Positions 22,481 to 34,862 of a stretch of 64,000 nt of DNA are shown piece by piece. The notes beneath the pieces were generated by a model. The model saw nothing but the letters and a program-made list of their open reading frames with translations. It was not told the DNA's origin and made no database searches. Each line of letters opens with the position of its first letter. Within the stretch, counting starts at the first letter, position 1. This stretch comes from Tetracentron sinense. Taxonomy: Eukaryota > Streptophyta > Magnoliopsida > Trochodendrales > Trochodendraceae. The position numbers and the translations under genes are program-made. The stretch lies in contig CM026552.1 in assembly GCA_015143295.1 (NCBI GenBank), positions 60,134,944-60,198,943 on the forward strand, read 5' to 3'.

Positions 22481-22519
22481 GGTGGGGGTGGGGTGGGGTG
22501 GGGTGGGGTGGGGTGGGGG
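22480..22519 (+). repeat. GGGGT repeat with quadruplex potential
   Basis: A run of GGGGT units, seven or so G-tracts of four or five. Several possible four-tract G-quadruplexes fit within 40 bases. Confidence 0.9.
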
Positions 22520-23864
22520 CACTTGGACCGCAAATGCTTTACTCGGGGTAGAGAATTCTATGCCAGAATCCACACTACTAATATCATATCAGTCCGTCTC
22601 TAGCGTCACGCAAATGCTTAACTTGGGTAGAAAATTCTATGTCAGGACCCACACAACCAATATAATATCATCTCTAGCGTCATTTTTTTTTAAATTAAAG
22701 AAGGATCACATTAATCCTATGAATTAATATTGATATTTTGAAATAAGAGATCCACTCAAAACTAGACACATGATACAATTGGTTGAGTGGGGCCAAGTAG
22801 AAAAAATTTCTACCGGCCATGTAGAGGACATTTTTGCAGGAAAATCCGCCTAGCATTCCCCATTTTCTTTAATTAAAAAAAAGGTGTCAAAAATAAAAAT
22901 CAGGGCCGGACTTGTTAACTCAAGCGGAAAGGAAAAGTGTAGTCAAATCTATGGCTCAAGTAGCTCTAGCTTTTAAGATGGGATGCTTCAAAATTCTGGT
23001 GGGCATAGGTAATCGGTAGGGACAAAAGAAAAGGATTTTCTTGTTTTTAAGCAAACAGGAGGGTGGAATGAGTCGAGAAGTCTCATCGCATGAAGAGAAG
23101 CCCTGAATAAAAGATAGCAAGTTGGGAATTGACAGGATGTTGATATTTGTGTTGATGTGGTATGTAGTCTCAAAACAAATGTTTTAATAATTGAACCGGT
23201 TGAGTGACCGGTTCAATCGGCCGGTTCTTAAATACCAAACCAAACTACAGGTGTCAAACTCGTGAATGTCATGTGACCTAAAACTATCAACTACAGGCAT
23301 TCTGGATAGCAACAAAATCCACTGTTCACTCAATCCCATCATACCACTATTGAAAAAGTGACATCTCACCATCATCGCTTCCCACAGTGTACTCCCAAAT
23401 CGTAATCGTTTAAATCAACTACTAAACAGTTAACGGTTAGGATTAGAGGTGATGTAGCATTAGAAAAAACAAAATAAGTCAAAGTTAAATCGTATCCCTT
23501 AGTAGTTAGTTATAAACGACAGTTAAGATTAGAGAATATATTCTGGAGTATACATAGACCGACTCTTAAAAAAACCCCTTCTCTAATTTATTATTTTTTT
23601 CTCAGAGAGAGAATGGAAACAAAAATATTAGCACTGATCTCCAACATCAAACCAGTCCTTAGCCAAAGCAAGCTTGGAGAATGAGAGTCTAATCCAAGAA
23701 ATCAGAGTTCCTCAGTCTCTGACAAGAAATCTAGTTGGTAAGCTCACAAAAAGCCAACGAAATGACCCACCACAACCAACTCAACTATTTCAGTTATACC
23801 CATAAAACTTATTTGAAAAGTCCACCACGAGACCGTGGCTTATTTCTTCCATGCCGATCCTGAC
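22520..23864. other. Unassigned intergenic sequence
   Basis: Includes a direct duplication at about 22530-22690 (CAAATGCTTTAC...TAGAGAATTCTATG twice, diverged) and a hairpin at 23192-23213. No gene seen. Confidence 0.45.
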
Positions 23865-24085
23865 ACTACAAAATTAAAGGCCTTTAGCAAAAAAAATTTA
23901 GTGGTAGTTAGCTAAAACTGCCTCTAAAACAAATATATGGAGGCGGTTATATAAAACTGCCGCCATATAGCTCTCGGAACTAGATTACTGTCGGTTTCTT
24001 AATAACCGTCACAACTATAAAATTATTAACGACGGTATGGGCAGTGAAATCTTTGTCCACAAAGCGGGTGCATGGTGTACCTGCC
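23865..24085 (+). mobile_element. CACTA transposon end 2
   Basis: Begins CACTACAAAATTAAAGG and continues with the short inverted and direct motifs (GGCGGTTATATAAAACTGCCG) seen in CACTA subterminal arrays. Only this end is visible; a Tat-type LTR starts at about 24110. Confidence 0.6.
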
Positions 24086-24109
24086 CGCTACTGATCACTA
24101 CAGATGGAA

Positions 24110-25205
24110 TGGGCGGTTAGGCTTCGCACGTGCCAAAGGCACGCGCACCAGCTGCCCAAGGGCTGTCTTACCGCTAGCCCACTAGCATTTAATGCTAGTA
24201 GTAGGGCAATAATGCCCCGCAGACATCCAGGGTGCGGACATACCCAACTTGGAATCTCTACGGACAGACCTTACCAGGTAGTTCGCAGGCTAGCCAAATG
24301 TTAGCCTTATTGGACCTGGTCTGCGGCCATAAAATGACCATGGACCTAACCCAGACCACAAGTAGGACCCATGGTCCCACCCCTCTGGTCTACGGACTGG
24401 CCGAGGACAGTGACTTGCTCCAAGGGGCGGTCCAAATAGGCCTTGGACCTGGGTCAACCACTTTCCCCGGCTGGTAGTCAGTACCTAACTGCCACATGGC
24501 AGAGAATCCCTAGTGTAAAAGGAACTCTTTGTCAGCTTTGGGGGATCCCAAGGTACAGATCTCCTCTTCTTCTCAATGAAAGGGTGTCACATAGCACCTC
24601 ATTCATATAAGAGAGTAATCATCTCCCTTTTGGAAGATAAGATTATTCCCCTTTTTAAGGAAAATGTCTTATCCTCTCAGGTTCCCCAAAAAGGAAACCA
24701 ATTTGGAGTCATTCATGAAAGAGGACTCTTGAACGTCCCAGGTTTCCCAAGATAAAGGAAACCAGCTGTCAAAGACAGATGTCCCTCTCCAAGGAGAGGG
24801 AAACCTTTTTGACCTCCCCAAAAATAAAAAGTCAAATGAGATACTAAAAAGGGCTCTCCAAAACATATAAAAGGGGAGTTTCTCACAAGAACCTCCTAGA
24901 AAAGAAAATACGAATGAAAATCAGAAGTGTAGAGTTTTTCTTTTTTTTTGTCGGAACACAGGAAATAATTAAGTTAAGAAGAAGGATCTCCCATCAATGG
25001 AGAATATCAGGTGAATCCTTCAATATAGCCACCTCTCTTTCTTTTTCCCTTTTCTTGATACAAAGACTTCCATGAGGCATCTGTAAAGCCTACATGGGAT
25101 CTGGACAATCCCATTGAATAAATCAATATATTTTATTCAAATATTTTGTTCTTTTTTATTCTTCTTCTTAATCAGAGGTTCTTCTCCAAGTTCAAAATGT
25201 CAACC
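24110..25205 (+). mobile_element. Tat-like Ty3/gypsy LTR, copy 1
   Basis: Starts TGGGCGGTTAGGCTTCGC and aligns along its length with 28157-29290 (GCCAAAGGCACGCGCACCAG near the start, CTTAATCAGAGGTTCTTCTCC near the end). The right end is approximate. It is followed by a leader also shared with copy 2. Confidence 0.7.
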
Positions 25206-26544
25206 ATCAAAAGACCGCTTAAAATTTGCACGTGCAAATTTCTAGCATGCCCAGTAAGACCTTCTTCTCCTATCATATTTGAAGAAGAATAAATTTAAAA
25301 AAAAAATGAAAAGTTAGTGATCCCTTCCTCTCTTTTCTTTTCTCTTTTGTGCAAGATGATCGAGATCGTGTGCATGCGTCGAGCTTACGTCCTGACGATC
25401 AACCGGCGGGTGTACATCCCTCCGATGCGGATTCCAACAACTCAGCCACTAAATGGGATGAGGTAGCAGCAGCCCCAGCTAGGGGGGTTCAGCCAATTGG
25501 CCGAACCACTAAGAGGTCGCGGTCTCTAGGCCAGGCCTCAATGGAAGATACCCTTGCCCCCAACAGGAGCAAGACCCACCCCATCAACTTAGGGGTGGAA
25601 AAGCAAGTTGTCCGCCAAAACTAAGGGCAGGCTGCTCGCCCACATCAGGTCGCCAGTTCGCAGGCATACCAAAGGATGTCATCCAGCCTGCGGGCACCTT
25701 AAAAGAGGAATGCCCATCTCCGCGGACACCAAGGAGGGTGCACCCAACCGGGTGCACACCAAGAAAAGTGGCTTAACCACTTTACGAGAAGTCAGCCCAA
25801 AAGGCAGGCCTATGTCATTGGAAACCCTGAAAAAAGAGTCTAATATAGTTAAACCTTCGGGGTCCACTAATGGAGCAAGCTCGTTTCAGGCCCAAACCAT
25901 GACCCAGTCAATGTCTAAACATGAAAAGCCCTATGGGTTGACCCTAAAACAAACTCTTGAGAGCCATCAACCCAAGTTGGTTATTGGAATTCACCTTCAA
26001 AAGTTTACTAAGAGAGGGGAGATGTTGTCCAAATTTTTTCAGGGTGAAAGAATAAGGCCATTGGCCTAAAGGACTTGAGAAAAAGTTCTCCAACAAATTT
26101 GTTTAAAAATAACAAGGGAAATCAAATGGGAGGAACCAGTCTGTGGACTATGTCCGTAGATCAGAAGACCTGTCTGTTGGCCAACCCTACGAATAGTATC
26201 AAGAGATTTATGCCAAGTGACCAAAGCCACTCTGTGGACAAAGGCCAAGGCAACTCCACGGGCAAGAGGCAATGCCCATCTGTGGACACCAATCAGGGTC
26301 CACAGACCCAAAGCTCAACCAGAGCCAAGGGTCCAGGCCATGCTTATTTTGCGGGCAGGGTTGCATGCAACCCCATGGATAGCTCTAGAAAAAGACCTGA
26401 GTCCGCGGACAGAAGAAGTGATGCCCTGAACCCGCACCTAAGGAATCATGTTCTGAGACACGTGCTGTTCGTCATAACCACCCATACGGAAGACTTTACT
26501 TGCGAAAATGCGGAAATTTTTAACTTTTCTTATGAGCTTACATA
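25206..26544 (+). pseudogene. Tat-like element 1: leader and 5' internal region, truncated
   Basis: Aligns with 29291-30600: a shared GGCATGCCC-type leader motif, then CGATCAACCGGCGGGTGTAC-like sequence and repeated proline/glycine-rich stretches. The open frames at 25349-25624, 25608-26069 and 26075-26545 are fragments of this leader; I recognise no domain. Homology to copy 2 stops at about 26540. Confidence 0.6.
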
Positions 26545-28156
26545 AGCAATAAAAATTGGTCATCACAATAAGTCATCATAAGCAAATGCGTTACTCATTT
26601 ATTACAGTACCCAAAGCTTTTAGCGCCACAATTGCATCGGTACACTTTTCAAACTCTATCAAGCGTAGGTCCTTATCAATCGGCAACCGTTTCAGAATCT
26701 GAAGACATAAAATGAGAAGAGTGAGCTATAGAATCCAGCAAAATCCACAATCCATCTAGGCTATTTTCCACCTAAGAACAATCATCAATAACGATATAGT
26801 ATTCCAGTACAATTCTCATATTATAATAATATATAATATCATAATCCGTAACCCGAGGTCACTCAGGGCTATTTCACCATATCCCGAGGTTCCCAACCTC
26901 CAATTTCCAAGTTCACTCAATCACCATCCATGATAACAAATTACCATTCTATTCTTGAGTCCGCAAACTCATTATCCATTCCAGAATCCTTTATCATTGT
27001 ACAACTTCATTACCATGGCATCCCACACCACTATGACAACTATCGAGATCATCCAACTTACATCAAATGAAATCAAACCTTGAATCCTTAGACTTCGTAC
27101 AATCTTTCAGCACACAATCTACATCTTGTACCATCTCAAGACATACCTAAGTACAATGATCCTTATTCATTTAGCTGTCTTGAGACATACCTAAGTACAA
27201 CGATCCTTATTCATCAACCTGTATTGGGGTCATCCTTCGAATCCACGGGGTCTTTCACCTCAAAGTATCTTGTCTTTCGGAACTCAACCATTTGGGTCAC
27301 CCTTGAATCCACAAGGCCTTTCACCTCAGGTATCTTGTTACCTTCAGACTCACCCTATTTTGGGTCATCATCTGCTGAATTTACAAGACCTTTCATCATA
27401 AGGTATTATTGGAACATACCGAAGTACAGAGGTCACTACCCCTTAATTCAACATTCATTTCTCCTGACCTAATAAGAGAGAATCACTGGATAACACTCCA
27501 CCCACTCCCAACGATCAGTCACACACATCACCAAAGAGAATCTCTGGATATTATTCTACCCACTCCCTACGATCAGCCACGCACCTCGCCGAAGAGAATC
27601 TCTGGATAACACTCCACCCACTCCCAACAATCAGTCACGCACCTCGTCAAAGAGGAACCATGAATATTAATTCACCACTCCCGACGATCAGTCACGCACC
27701 TTGCCAAAGAGGATCTCTGGGTATTTTTTCCACACATAACCCAGGCCTTCACCTGATGAATGCCATGAACAACACCTCTAACATATCACATTTTGTCAGA
27801 ACAACACCTCTGACATATCGCACTCTGTCAAGAATCATACCTCTAACAGCAGATCCTGTCAGGCACTGACATCACATCACTTAATATACCCTCTGTTGGG
27901 ATGTACCTACTCTTGCCGAACCTCATCCCTCAAGGTAACTATCCTATACATCACAGTCTCTATTGGGTGCATACCTGCCGACACAGGACAATGCTCCCCC
28001 AAAGTAACATCATTGAATTCGTAAACTCAATACATCACTGGGTTCGTAAACCCCAATCAAACATGGGCTCATAGGCCCAATGTCATACTAACTCTCCTGT
28101 AGGCAACGAAATTATGAGACCAGATTAGATTGAGCTGCACTAGATCATAACCCAAG
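26545..28156. other. Repeat-rich region between the two Tat-like LTRs
   Basis: Holds two families of near-tandem repeats: ACCTAAGTACAA(T/C)GATCCTTATTCAT and CACAAGGCCTTTCACCTCA types at 27140-27400, and about 65-base units with CACTCCCAACGATCAGTCAC at 27480-27720. Probably part of another LTR, not delimited. No gene. Confidence 0.5.
27478..27720 (+). repeat. Tandem repeat, about 65-bp unit
   Basis: Four copies of GAGAATCTCTGGATA...CCACTCCCAACGATCAGTCAC-like units, decreasing in similarity to the right. Confidence 0.8.
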
Positions 28157-29290
28157 TGGACGGTTAAGCTTCGCGCATGCCAAAGGCACGCGCACCAGCT
28201 GGCCAAGGGCTGGCTCACCGCTAGTCCGCCTAACATTTAATGTTGGCAGCAGGGCAATAATGCCCTGTGGATACCCTTGTGTCAGTCCTTAGGGGACTGT
28301 CACATAGTTAGGGTTTGCCCTCGTCGACAGACCCTCACTCAAGCTTTGCGGATAGATCCTATAAGTCCATCCGCAGGCCAGTCAATGACTAGCCTAGTCC
28401 GTGACCATAAAAGGCCATGGACTAAACCCAGACCAAGGATTAGACCTATGGTCCCACCTTGTATTAGTCTGCAGACTGATTAAGGTCACTCCCTAGTTCG
28501 CAGTCCAAATATGCTTGGACCTGACCTAGATCATGGGTGAGACCCATGGTCTCACCTCTTTAATTTGCGGACTGACCAAGTTCAGTCCTTTCCCAGATGG
28601 CAGCCAGTATTTGACTGTGACGTGATAGAGAATCCTTAATAAAAAGGACTCTCTGCCAGCTTTAGGGGATATCAAGATAGAGATCCCCTATCTTTCTCCT
28701 ATAAGAGAGTGTCATATGGCACCCTATCTGAAAGGGGAAGTAATCCCTTCTCTTTTCTGAGAAGATAAGACTCTTTCCCCTTTTTGGGGGGGAAAGTCTG
28801 ATTTTCTCAGGTTTCCTAGAAAAGGAAACCAATTTGGAGTCCTTCAAAGAGGACTCCCATCTGTATGGTTTCTCCAAGATAAGAAAAACCAGTTGTCTTG
28901 AACAGATGATCATCTCTAAGGAGAGTTGGCCTCTTTTAATTTTCTAAAAAAGAGGAAGTCAAATGGGAGTCTAAAGAGGACTCTCCAAAAGATATAAAAT
29001 AGGGAGTTTCTCACAAAAAACTCCCAATGCACAAATATACTAAGGCACATACAAGAAGAAAAACATGAAAACAACAACAACCCAAGGAGGAAGAAGAAGG
29101 ATCTCCCACAAATGAAGAATACCAGGTGATTCCCCAATATGACCACCTTTTTTTTTTTTTTTGATGCAAATACCTCTATGATGTATCCTGTAACACTTAT
29201 ATGAGATTTGGGTAACCTCATTGAATAAATACAAATATTTTATTCAAATATAATTTTTTTTTTTATTCTTCTTCTTAATCAGAGGTTCTT
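28157..29290 (+). mobile_element. Tat-like Ty3/gypsy LTR, copy 2
   Basis: Starts TGGACGGTTAAGCTTCGC and aligns with copy 1 at 24110. The 3' boundary is approximate. Followed by leader and decayed gag, so it is the 5' LTR of the element that runs to about 36867. Confidence 0.7.
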
Positions 29291-32200
29291 CTCCAAATTG
29301 GGAAGGTAATTAACAGTCTAAGTTTACTTAGATTGGAAGGATAGTCCCCCACACAAAATAATAAACTCCATACAACAATGAAGATAATCTGACCGTAAGG
29401 TTTAAGAGGTCAGTCATAAAAAAGACCGACTGAAATTTGTGTGTACGAATTAATGGCATGCCCGGTGGGACATCTCTTCTCCTCTCATCTTTGAAGAAGA
29501 ATAAAAAAAATAAAGAAGAACAAAAAGAGAAGATGAGTAATAATTTCCTCTCTTTTCTTATCATCTTGTGTAGGATAATCACAACCGTCTGTGTTCGTCG
29601 GGCCTACGTCCTGACCATCAATCGGCGAGTATATGTACCCCCGATCCAGATCCCAGTGACTCATCCACTCACCTGGGCTGAGATAACAACAGCTCCAGTC
29701 AGGCAGGTCCGGCCAACTGGTCAAACCTTTGCAAAGAGGTTGCAGTCACCAGATCAGGTCTCTGTTGAGGACGCTTCAGCCCATAGCAGAAGCAAAATCC
29801 ATCCCGTTAACTCGAGGGTGGAAAGGCAGTCTGCTCTCCTAAATCAAAGGCAGACAGCCCACCCATATCAAGCTGCCCGCCAATAGCAGATTGTCAACCC
29901 GTGGGTAGCCCAGAGGATGCTAGCCAGCCCGCGGGCACCTCAAAAAAGAAGTGCCCATTCGTAGACATCTCTGTCTGTGGATACCAAGGAGGGTGCACCC
30001 AACCGGGTGCACACAAGGTAAAGTGGCTCAGCCACTTCGCGACAGGTCATCTCAAAAGGTAGACCTATGTCACCGGAAACCCTGAAAAGGGATTCCAAAT
30101 TTGTTAACCCTTCGGGGTCAACTAATGGAACAAGCTTGTTTCGAGCCCAAACCTTAATTCAGTCAAGGTCTAAACAGGAAAAATCATATGGGTCAATCCT
30201 ATGATGGACTGTTGAGATCCCCCAGCCCAAGTTAGTTGTTGGGACTCACCCCTTAAAATTTTATCAACAGAAGAGAGATGTTGCCCAATTTATCTCAGGG
30301 CAAAAGAATAAGGCTACTGGCCTAATGGACTTTACAGAAACTTCTCATGCAAAATTGGTTAAAAATAACTAGGAGCAAGGAACCAATCTACGAGCCAGAG
30401 TCCCAAACCAGAAGGTTAGTTTGCAGGCCAATCCTGTGGACAGAAGGAGAAGTGGCCAAGGCCACTTCGCAGGTAGGTCTAGAAATAGACTGGAGTCCAC
30501 GGACAGAAGAGTCCATGAACAAGCCCCTCTTAAGAGAAGGAGGGACCTGTGGATAGAGTTATAATCATCCACAGATAGTTTTCTTCCAAGAAAGAGAAAA
30601 GTTGGCAGTTGAAGGCCAATAGGAACAGGGTCCCCCTGGGACAACACTCAACACCTGATGATATCATCAACGATGTTATCAGATCAAGAAGTGAAAGTAT
30701 CAACTTGCAAGTTTCTTCAAATTATGCAAGGGGCATTAACAGCCGTGATCAAAGTCACCCGACTGTTAATGTAAATACAAACTTGGACTCAGTACCAGTA
30801 GACAGGAACTTGTTGTTCAGACTAAGTCCAAATGCATTCAGAGGCGTTAATCTGACGACTTTCACAACAATGTCGACAATTGTTCGTCATCAACGACCTC
30901 CGTTTAAAGATGTCAGCCCATTTTGGGGCCAAACAAATATGGAACCAGAAAGAAGAACCAGAGCACTGTATGACCCTTGGGTTAAAGTACTGAACATAAG
31001 TTCTTCTCCCTTAAAAATGTCAAGGAAGAAAACTCTTGAGGAGATCGTCCAGCTCAGAAACCGGAAATACCCCTCAGCTCCGCCAAGGAGGGCACACAAT
31101 TACCGGTCAAAGCCAAGAAGGAGCAAAGGAAAAATCCTACTCATCGTGTACGGGAGGAACCAAGAACCAGAACATCATATTCCCATTATGAAAGGGTGTC
31201 CGTTAATGTGGTGGGTATAAGGAGCAACCCCGATCCAAAGCAATTTACAACTCTATTGTTCCAAGGAACTGGTAAACTACTCGAGCAAAATCTATTGGAA
31301 AGGCAACGCTCTCAGAACTCAATTGCTATCATTCTAGTTGCTTTGGATGAAATATAATCTTCTAGAGCTATTGAAACAATAGCTCATCGTCAAACAATTC
31401 CAAGAAGAAGGAGCGGTAGAAATAGGGCCAAAAGCAAAGAAATTAACCCAAGACCCAACTCAGTCAATTCCAGAACCTGACATTAGTGGATCCTAAAATG
31501 GATAAGAGCGAGAAGTGACCCCAATAACCTCTCCAAGAGAATTGGGAAGAATCCCTTCAATCGAGGATTATGATTCTGACGAACCAATGGTTCAGTCAGC
31601 AATGCCAGAAGCAGTGTCAGAAATATCTCAAACGGTTTTCTATGTATCTAACCCTCTATACAGGATGCCTAACACTTACTTCATGGAAGAAGAATTTTCC
31701 AATCTGTTCTAGCTACGGGAACCAACGTCAGAATAACCAGTATCGGTTATGATGACAAATTTAGATGGGAACGCAGGCCAAAGGAATAACCCTTCAACTT
31801 CGGCACTTCCACCACCAAGTGATCAAACAGTGGCCTTACAGGCTCAACTCTGGTATAAAGATGATGAAATAACGGCTATGATGTCTCAAATGCATGAGTT
31901 GGCTACTCAATTGTCAGCTCTCAAATCTGTATCGGCACTAGGACTCCGTTTCCCGTACCAATGAGATAGCAGCAATCAAGGCACAGCTACTCAGTGGTAC
32001 CGGAATAGGTCCTGTTCCAGATCAAGCCGCCTCATAGGAGGGGTTTCACTGTCTCTTCTAGCCGTAATCGAAGAGACCGTTCCCAATCAAATACGGCAGG
32101 CTAAAGAAAAAGAAGAGGATGTTCGAATGATCGTGAAGCCCTATCCAGCTATCATGGATGCGGTTCCATTCCCGCCAGGCTTCGTTCAACCAACATTCAA

Positions 32201-32522
32201 AATGTTTGATGGTACCAGAGATCCAAGGTAACATTTGTCTTATTTCCTCTCAAGCTGCAAATTGGCGTCCAAGACCGGAGCTCTTTGCCTCCAACTGTTC
32301 GTGCAATCCCTAGATTTCACATGGTATGCCAACCTCCCCAAAGCTTCGATACCGGATTGGGATACAGTGGTGAATGAATTCAACAAGCAATTTTACAGCA
32401 CTCAAAGAAGAGTGGGTGTTCCAGAATTAATTGAAACCAGACAGAGAGACAATGAGTCTGTAACAGAGTTCATTGCCCGATTGAGAACTTTGGCCTTCTC
32501 CTGTCCTCAACAGCTGCAGTAG
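29291..32522 (+). pseudogene. Tat-lineage Ty3/gypsy leader and gag, degenerate
   Basis: After the leader (homologous to 25206-26544), frames interrupted by stops lead to a recognisable gag core at about 32119-32522: PYPAIMDAVPFPPGF, FKMFDGTRDP, then WDTVVNEFNKQFYSTQRRVG and ESVTEFIARLRTLAFSC. This is the retrotransposon gag domain of Tat/Ogre-type elements (family knowledge). A stop follows DP at 32229. Capsid protein of a dead element. Confidence 0.75.
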
Positions 32523-32957
32523 TTAAAACTAAAAAGATTGCGTAACCAGCACCAAGTGCAGGGTAGACTAACTGATCGATCAAACAATAGTAAGGTACCA
32601 GTCAAAATTGGTACTAAATCAGCTCGGGGTGGAGCCAGAAGGCCACAATAGCAAGATAAGCACGACCCACAAAAGAAAATGTAGAGCCCCAGACTTTTCA
32701 TGCTTAATACATGGCATTTTCGTTGCCAGTTTGCCTTTAAAGATGTATAATTAATAAATAAGGAAGAAATTGGAAATTCTGAAATGTTAGAAATATTTCT
32801 TTTCGAAGTACGAACCCAACGCAAGTTGAATCGTCAAAATCGGACGAACGAGTCAAAAGATATGGCAAAACAGTCTGGAGCTGCAGGCAATCGTAGCTCG
32901 GAAGACACTAAGAACGTAGCTCGGAAGGCACTAAGGACGTAGCTCTAGCTCTGATAA

Positions 32958-33285
32958 CGTGTACGTTGTGCATCCGTTGTGCAACAGACAACGGGTATGT
33001 CGTGCAGCAAACAACGTGTACGTTGTACAGCACAACATGTTATTCACAACGGACAACGTGTTCGGCACTATTCACAGCACAACGTGTTATTCACAACGGA
33101 CAATGTGTTCAGCACTATTCACAGCACAACATGTTATTCACAACGGACAACGTGTTCAGCACTATTCACAGCACAACGTGTTTGGCACTGTTCACAGCAC
33201 AACGTGTTCAGCACTATTCACAGCACAACGTGTTTGGCACTGTTCACAGCACAACGTGTTCGGCACTATTCACACTCGTATTTTC
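32958..33285 (+). repeat. ACAACG/CGTTGT array in solo LTR
   Basis: Tandem units of about 25-45 bases built on CACAACGTGTTCGGCACTATT with inverted half-sites ACAACG and CGTTGT. Several long frames overlap the array in three phases; they reflect the repeat and are not genes. Confidence 0.9.
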
Positions 33286-34204
33286 GCAGAGATTTCAGTA
33301 AGGGTATTATGGTCTTTTGGTCGGTTCACTTTTACCTTAACAGTTTAACCCGAGCCTTTAGGGCTTCATTTCGACACTTAGAGAGATTGGGAGATAAGAA
33401 GAGAGGAGAGGGCGATTCCTAAACCTAGGGTTTCCATTTTGGAGAGAAATCAAGGGTTTGTGAACACACACTCCACTCAAGCCCATTTTTCTTCAAGATC
33501 AAGGCACAAACTCGTGAGGAGCATCTCCTCAAGCTAGGGCAGCAACTCACGGTCGTTTTTTTGGAAGAGGATTTCTTCCTCACTTGATCAAGGTCGGTAC
33601 TTCTTACTACCCTCCTAGTTATAGTTTCTCTTTTCCCTTTATTTCCCTTTGTTTTCCTTCATTTACACATGTATTATGAGATGGGTTGTGAATGGTGAAT
33701 GGGAATGGTGAATGGAGATGAATGTGGGCGAATGGATGCCGTGTGGATGATGTGGTGAATGAATGGGAAAGGGCATTGTACTAATAATGAACATACAAGT
33801 GTGATGTGAGCATAACCCACCTAGAAAAGCATGATTTAAGTTTAAAGGAATAATGAATAATGAACACACCATGTTTGATGAAATGCCAAGGTGAATAAAG
33901 TGAGTTGTAAATTAGGAAATGCATGCCTAATAAATTATGGATATTGCTAGGGCCTATGATAGTGTGTTTTCTTGCTTTCCCTAAATGATATGAATATTAC
34001 ATTGCTCAATCATTGATGTTATATGTGTTGTGAAATTACCCAAATGTCATGTTTAAATTCAAATGCAAGTATGCACACGATCCCACAAGCACGACATGCA
34101 TGACATGAATTTACCGAGGCTTTCAAGAACAAGGTTGAGAGGTGGGACATATCCTACGATATGTTTTACCTCGCTTTTCACAAGAAAACAAGAACAAACA
34201 TCCC

Positions 34205-34395
34205 ACGAGGGGTCTCCCCTCACTCACAAGTGCATATCATGAAGAAGGGCCTCCCTTCCCTCGCAAGTACATACATATCATGAAGAAGGGCCTCCCTTCC
34301 CTCGCAAGTACATACATATCATGAAGAAGGGTCTCCCTTCCCTCGCAAGTGCATTGTATAAAGAAGGGTCTCCCTTCCCTCTCAAGGCATCTCAC
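34205..34395 (+). repeat. 46-bp tandem repeat in solo LTR
   Basis: Three to four copies of CATATCATGAAGAAGGGCCT followed by CCCTTCCCTCGCAAGTACATA. The same array appears in the other LTR copies near 38800-38930 and 48345-48480. Confidence 0.9.
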
Positions 34396-34742
34396 AAGCG
34401 CATCTCACAAGTGTATCTCACAAGTTACATGATCACAAGCAAGCACGCATGACATGCATGACATGACACAATATACAAGAATCAAGCAAGATAGACAAGA
34501 CGAGCTTTCAAGTACGAAAATATATTTCAAGCCAAGTCAAGTGCACGATGTTTTCAAGAGGTTTCATCGGCTTTCTACAAATTACAAGCATGATTATAAA
34601 TTGCTTTGCTTCCTTGTATGATATGAATTGTTTCCTTCTAACATGTATGAATTGCTCTTGAATTATGTATACTATCTGTATGCTATGACTATTGGTTAGT
34701 ATTTAGTACCCGCTGAGTATTCCAAGCTCAGCCGTACTTCTT

Positions 34743-34862
34743 ATGTCGGCAGGTGATGGCGGAGCAGCTGCTCCTTTTGATGTCTGTGCTCCGAGCCCTT
34801 GGGTGGAGGAGGAGTACATCGAGGAACCTTTGGAGGAACCTCCAGTAGAGGGTTACCATTAG
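34743..34862 (+). CDS. Small conserved LTR reading frame (39 codons)
   Basis: Starts MSAGDGGAAAPFDVC, continues PWVEEEY and ends EGYH before a TAG. Equal in length to the copies at 38319-38438 and 47869-47988; PFD and PWVEEEY are shared with the diverged LTRs at 3219 and 45204. Acidic, no known domain, no signal or membrane segment. Whether it is translated is unknown. Confidence 0.5.
   Translation: MSAGDGGAAAPFDVCAPSPWVEEEYIEEPLEEPPVEGYH

Noticed and set aside
25349-26545. Three proline- and serine-rich frames resembling a gene cluster
   Set aside because: They align with the leader of the second Tat-like copy and are noncoding or decayed gag leader.
32958-33285. CRISPR-like array of spaced repeats in the LTRs
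   Set aside because: Plant nuclear context, spacers are themselves repetitive, no cas genes, and the array sits inside an LTR of a known class.
32959-33422. Three overlapping long frames rich in STTCSALFTAQRV-like repeats
   Set aside because: They arise from the tandem array in the LTR, are open in several phases at once, and recur only where the array does (also 39724-40226 and 49280-49828).
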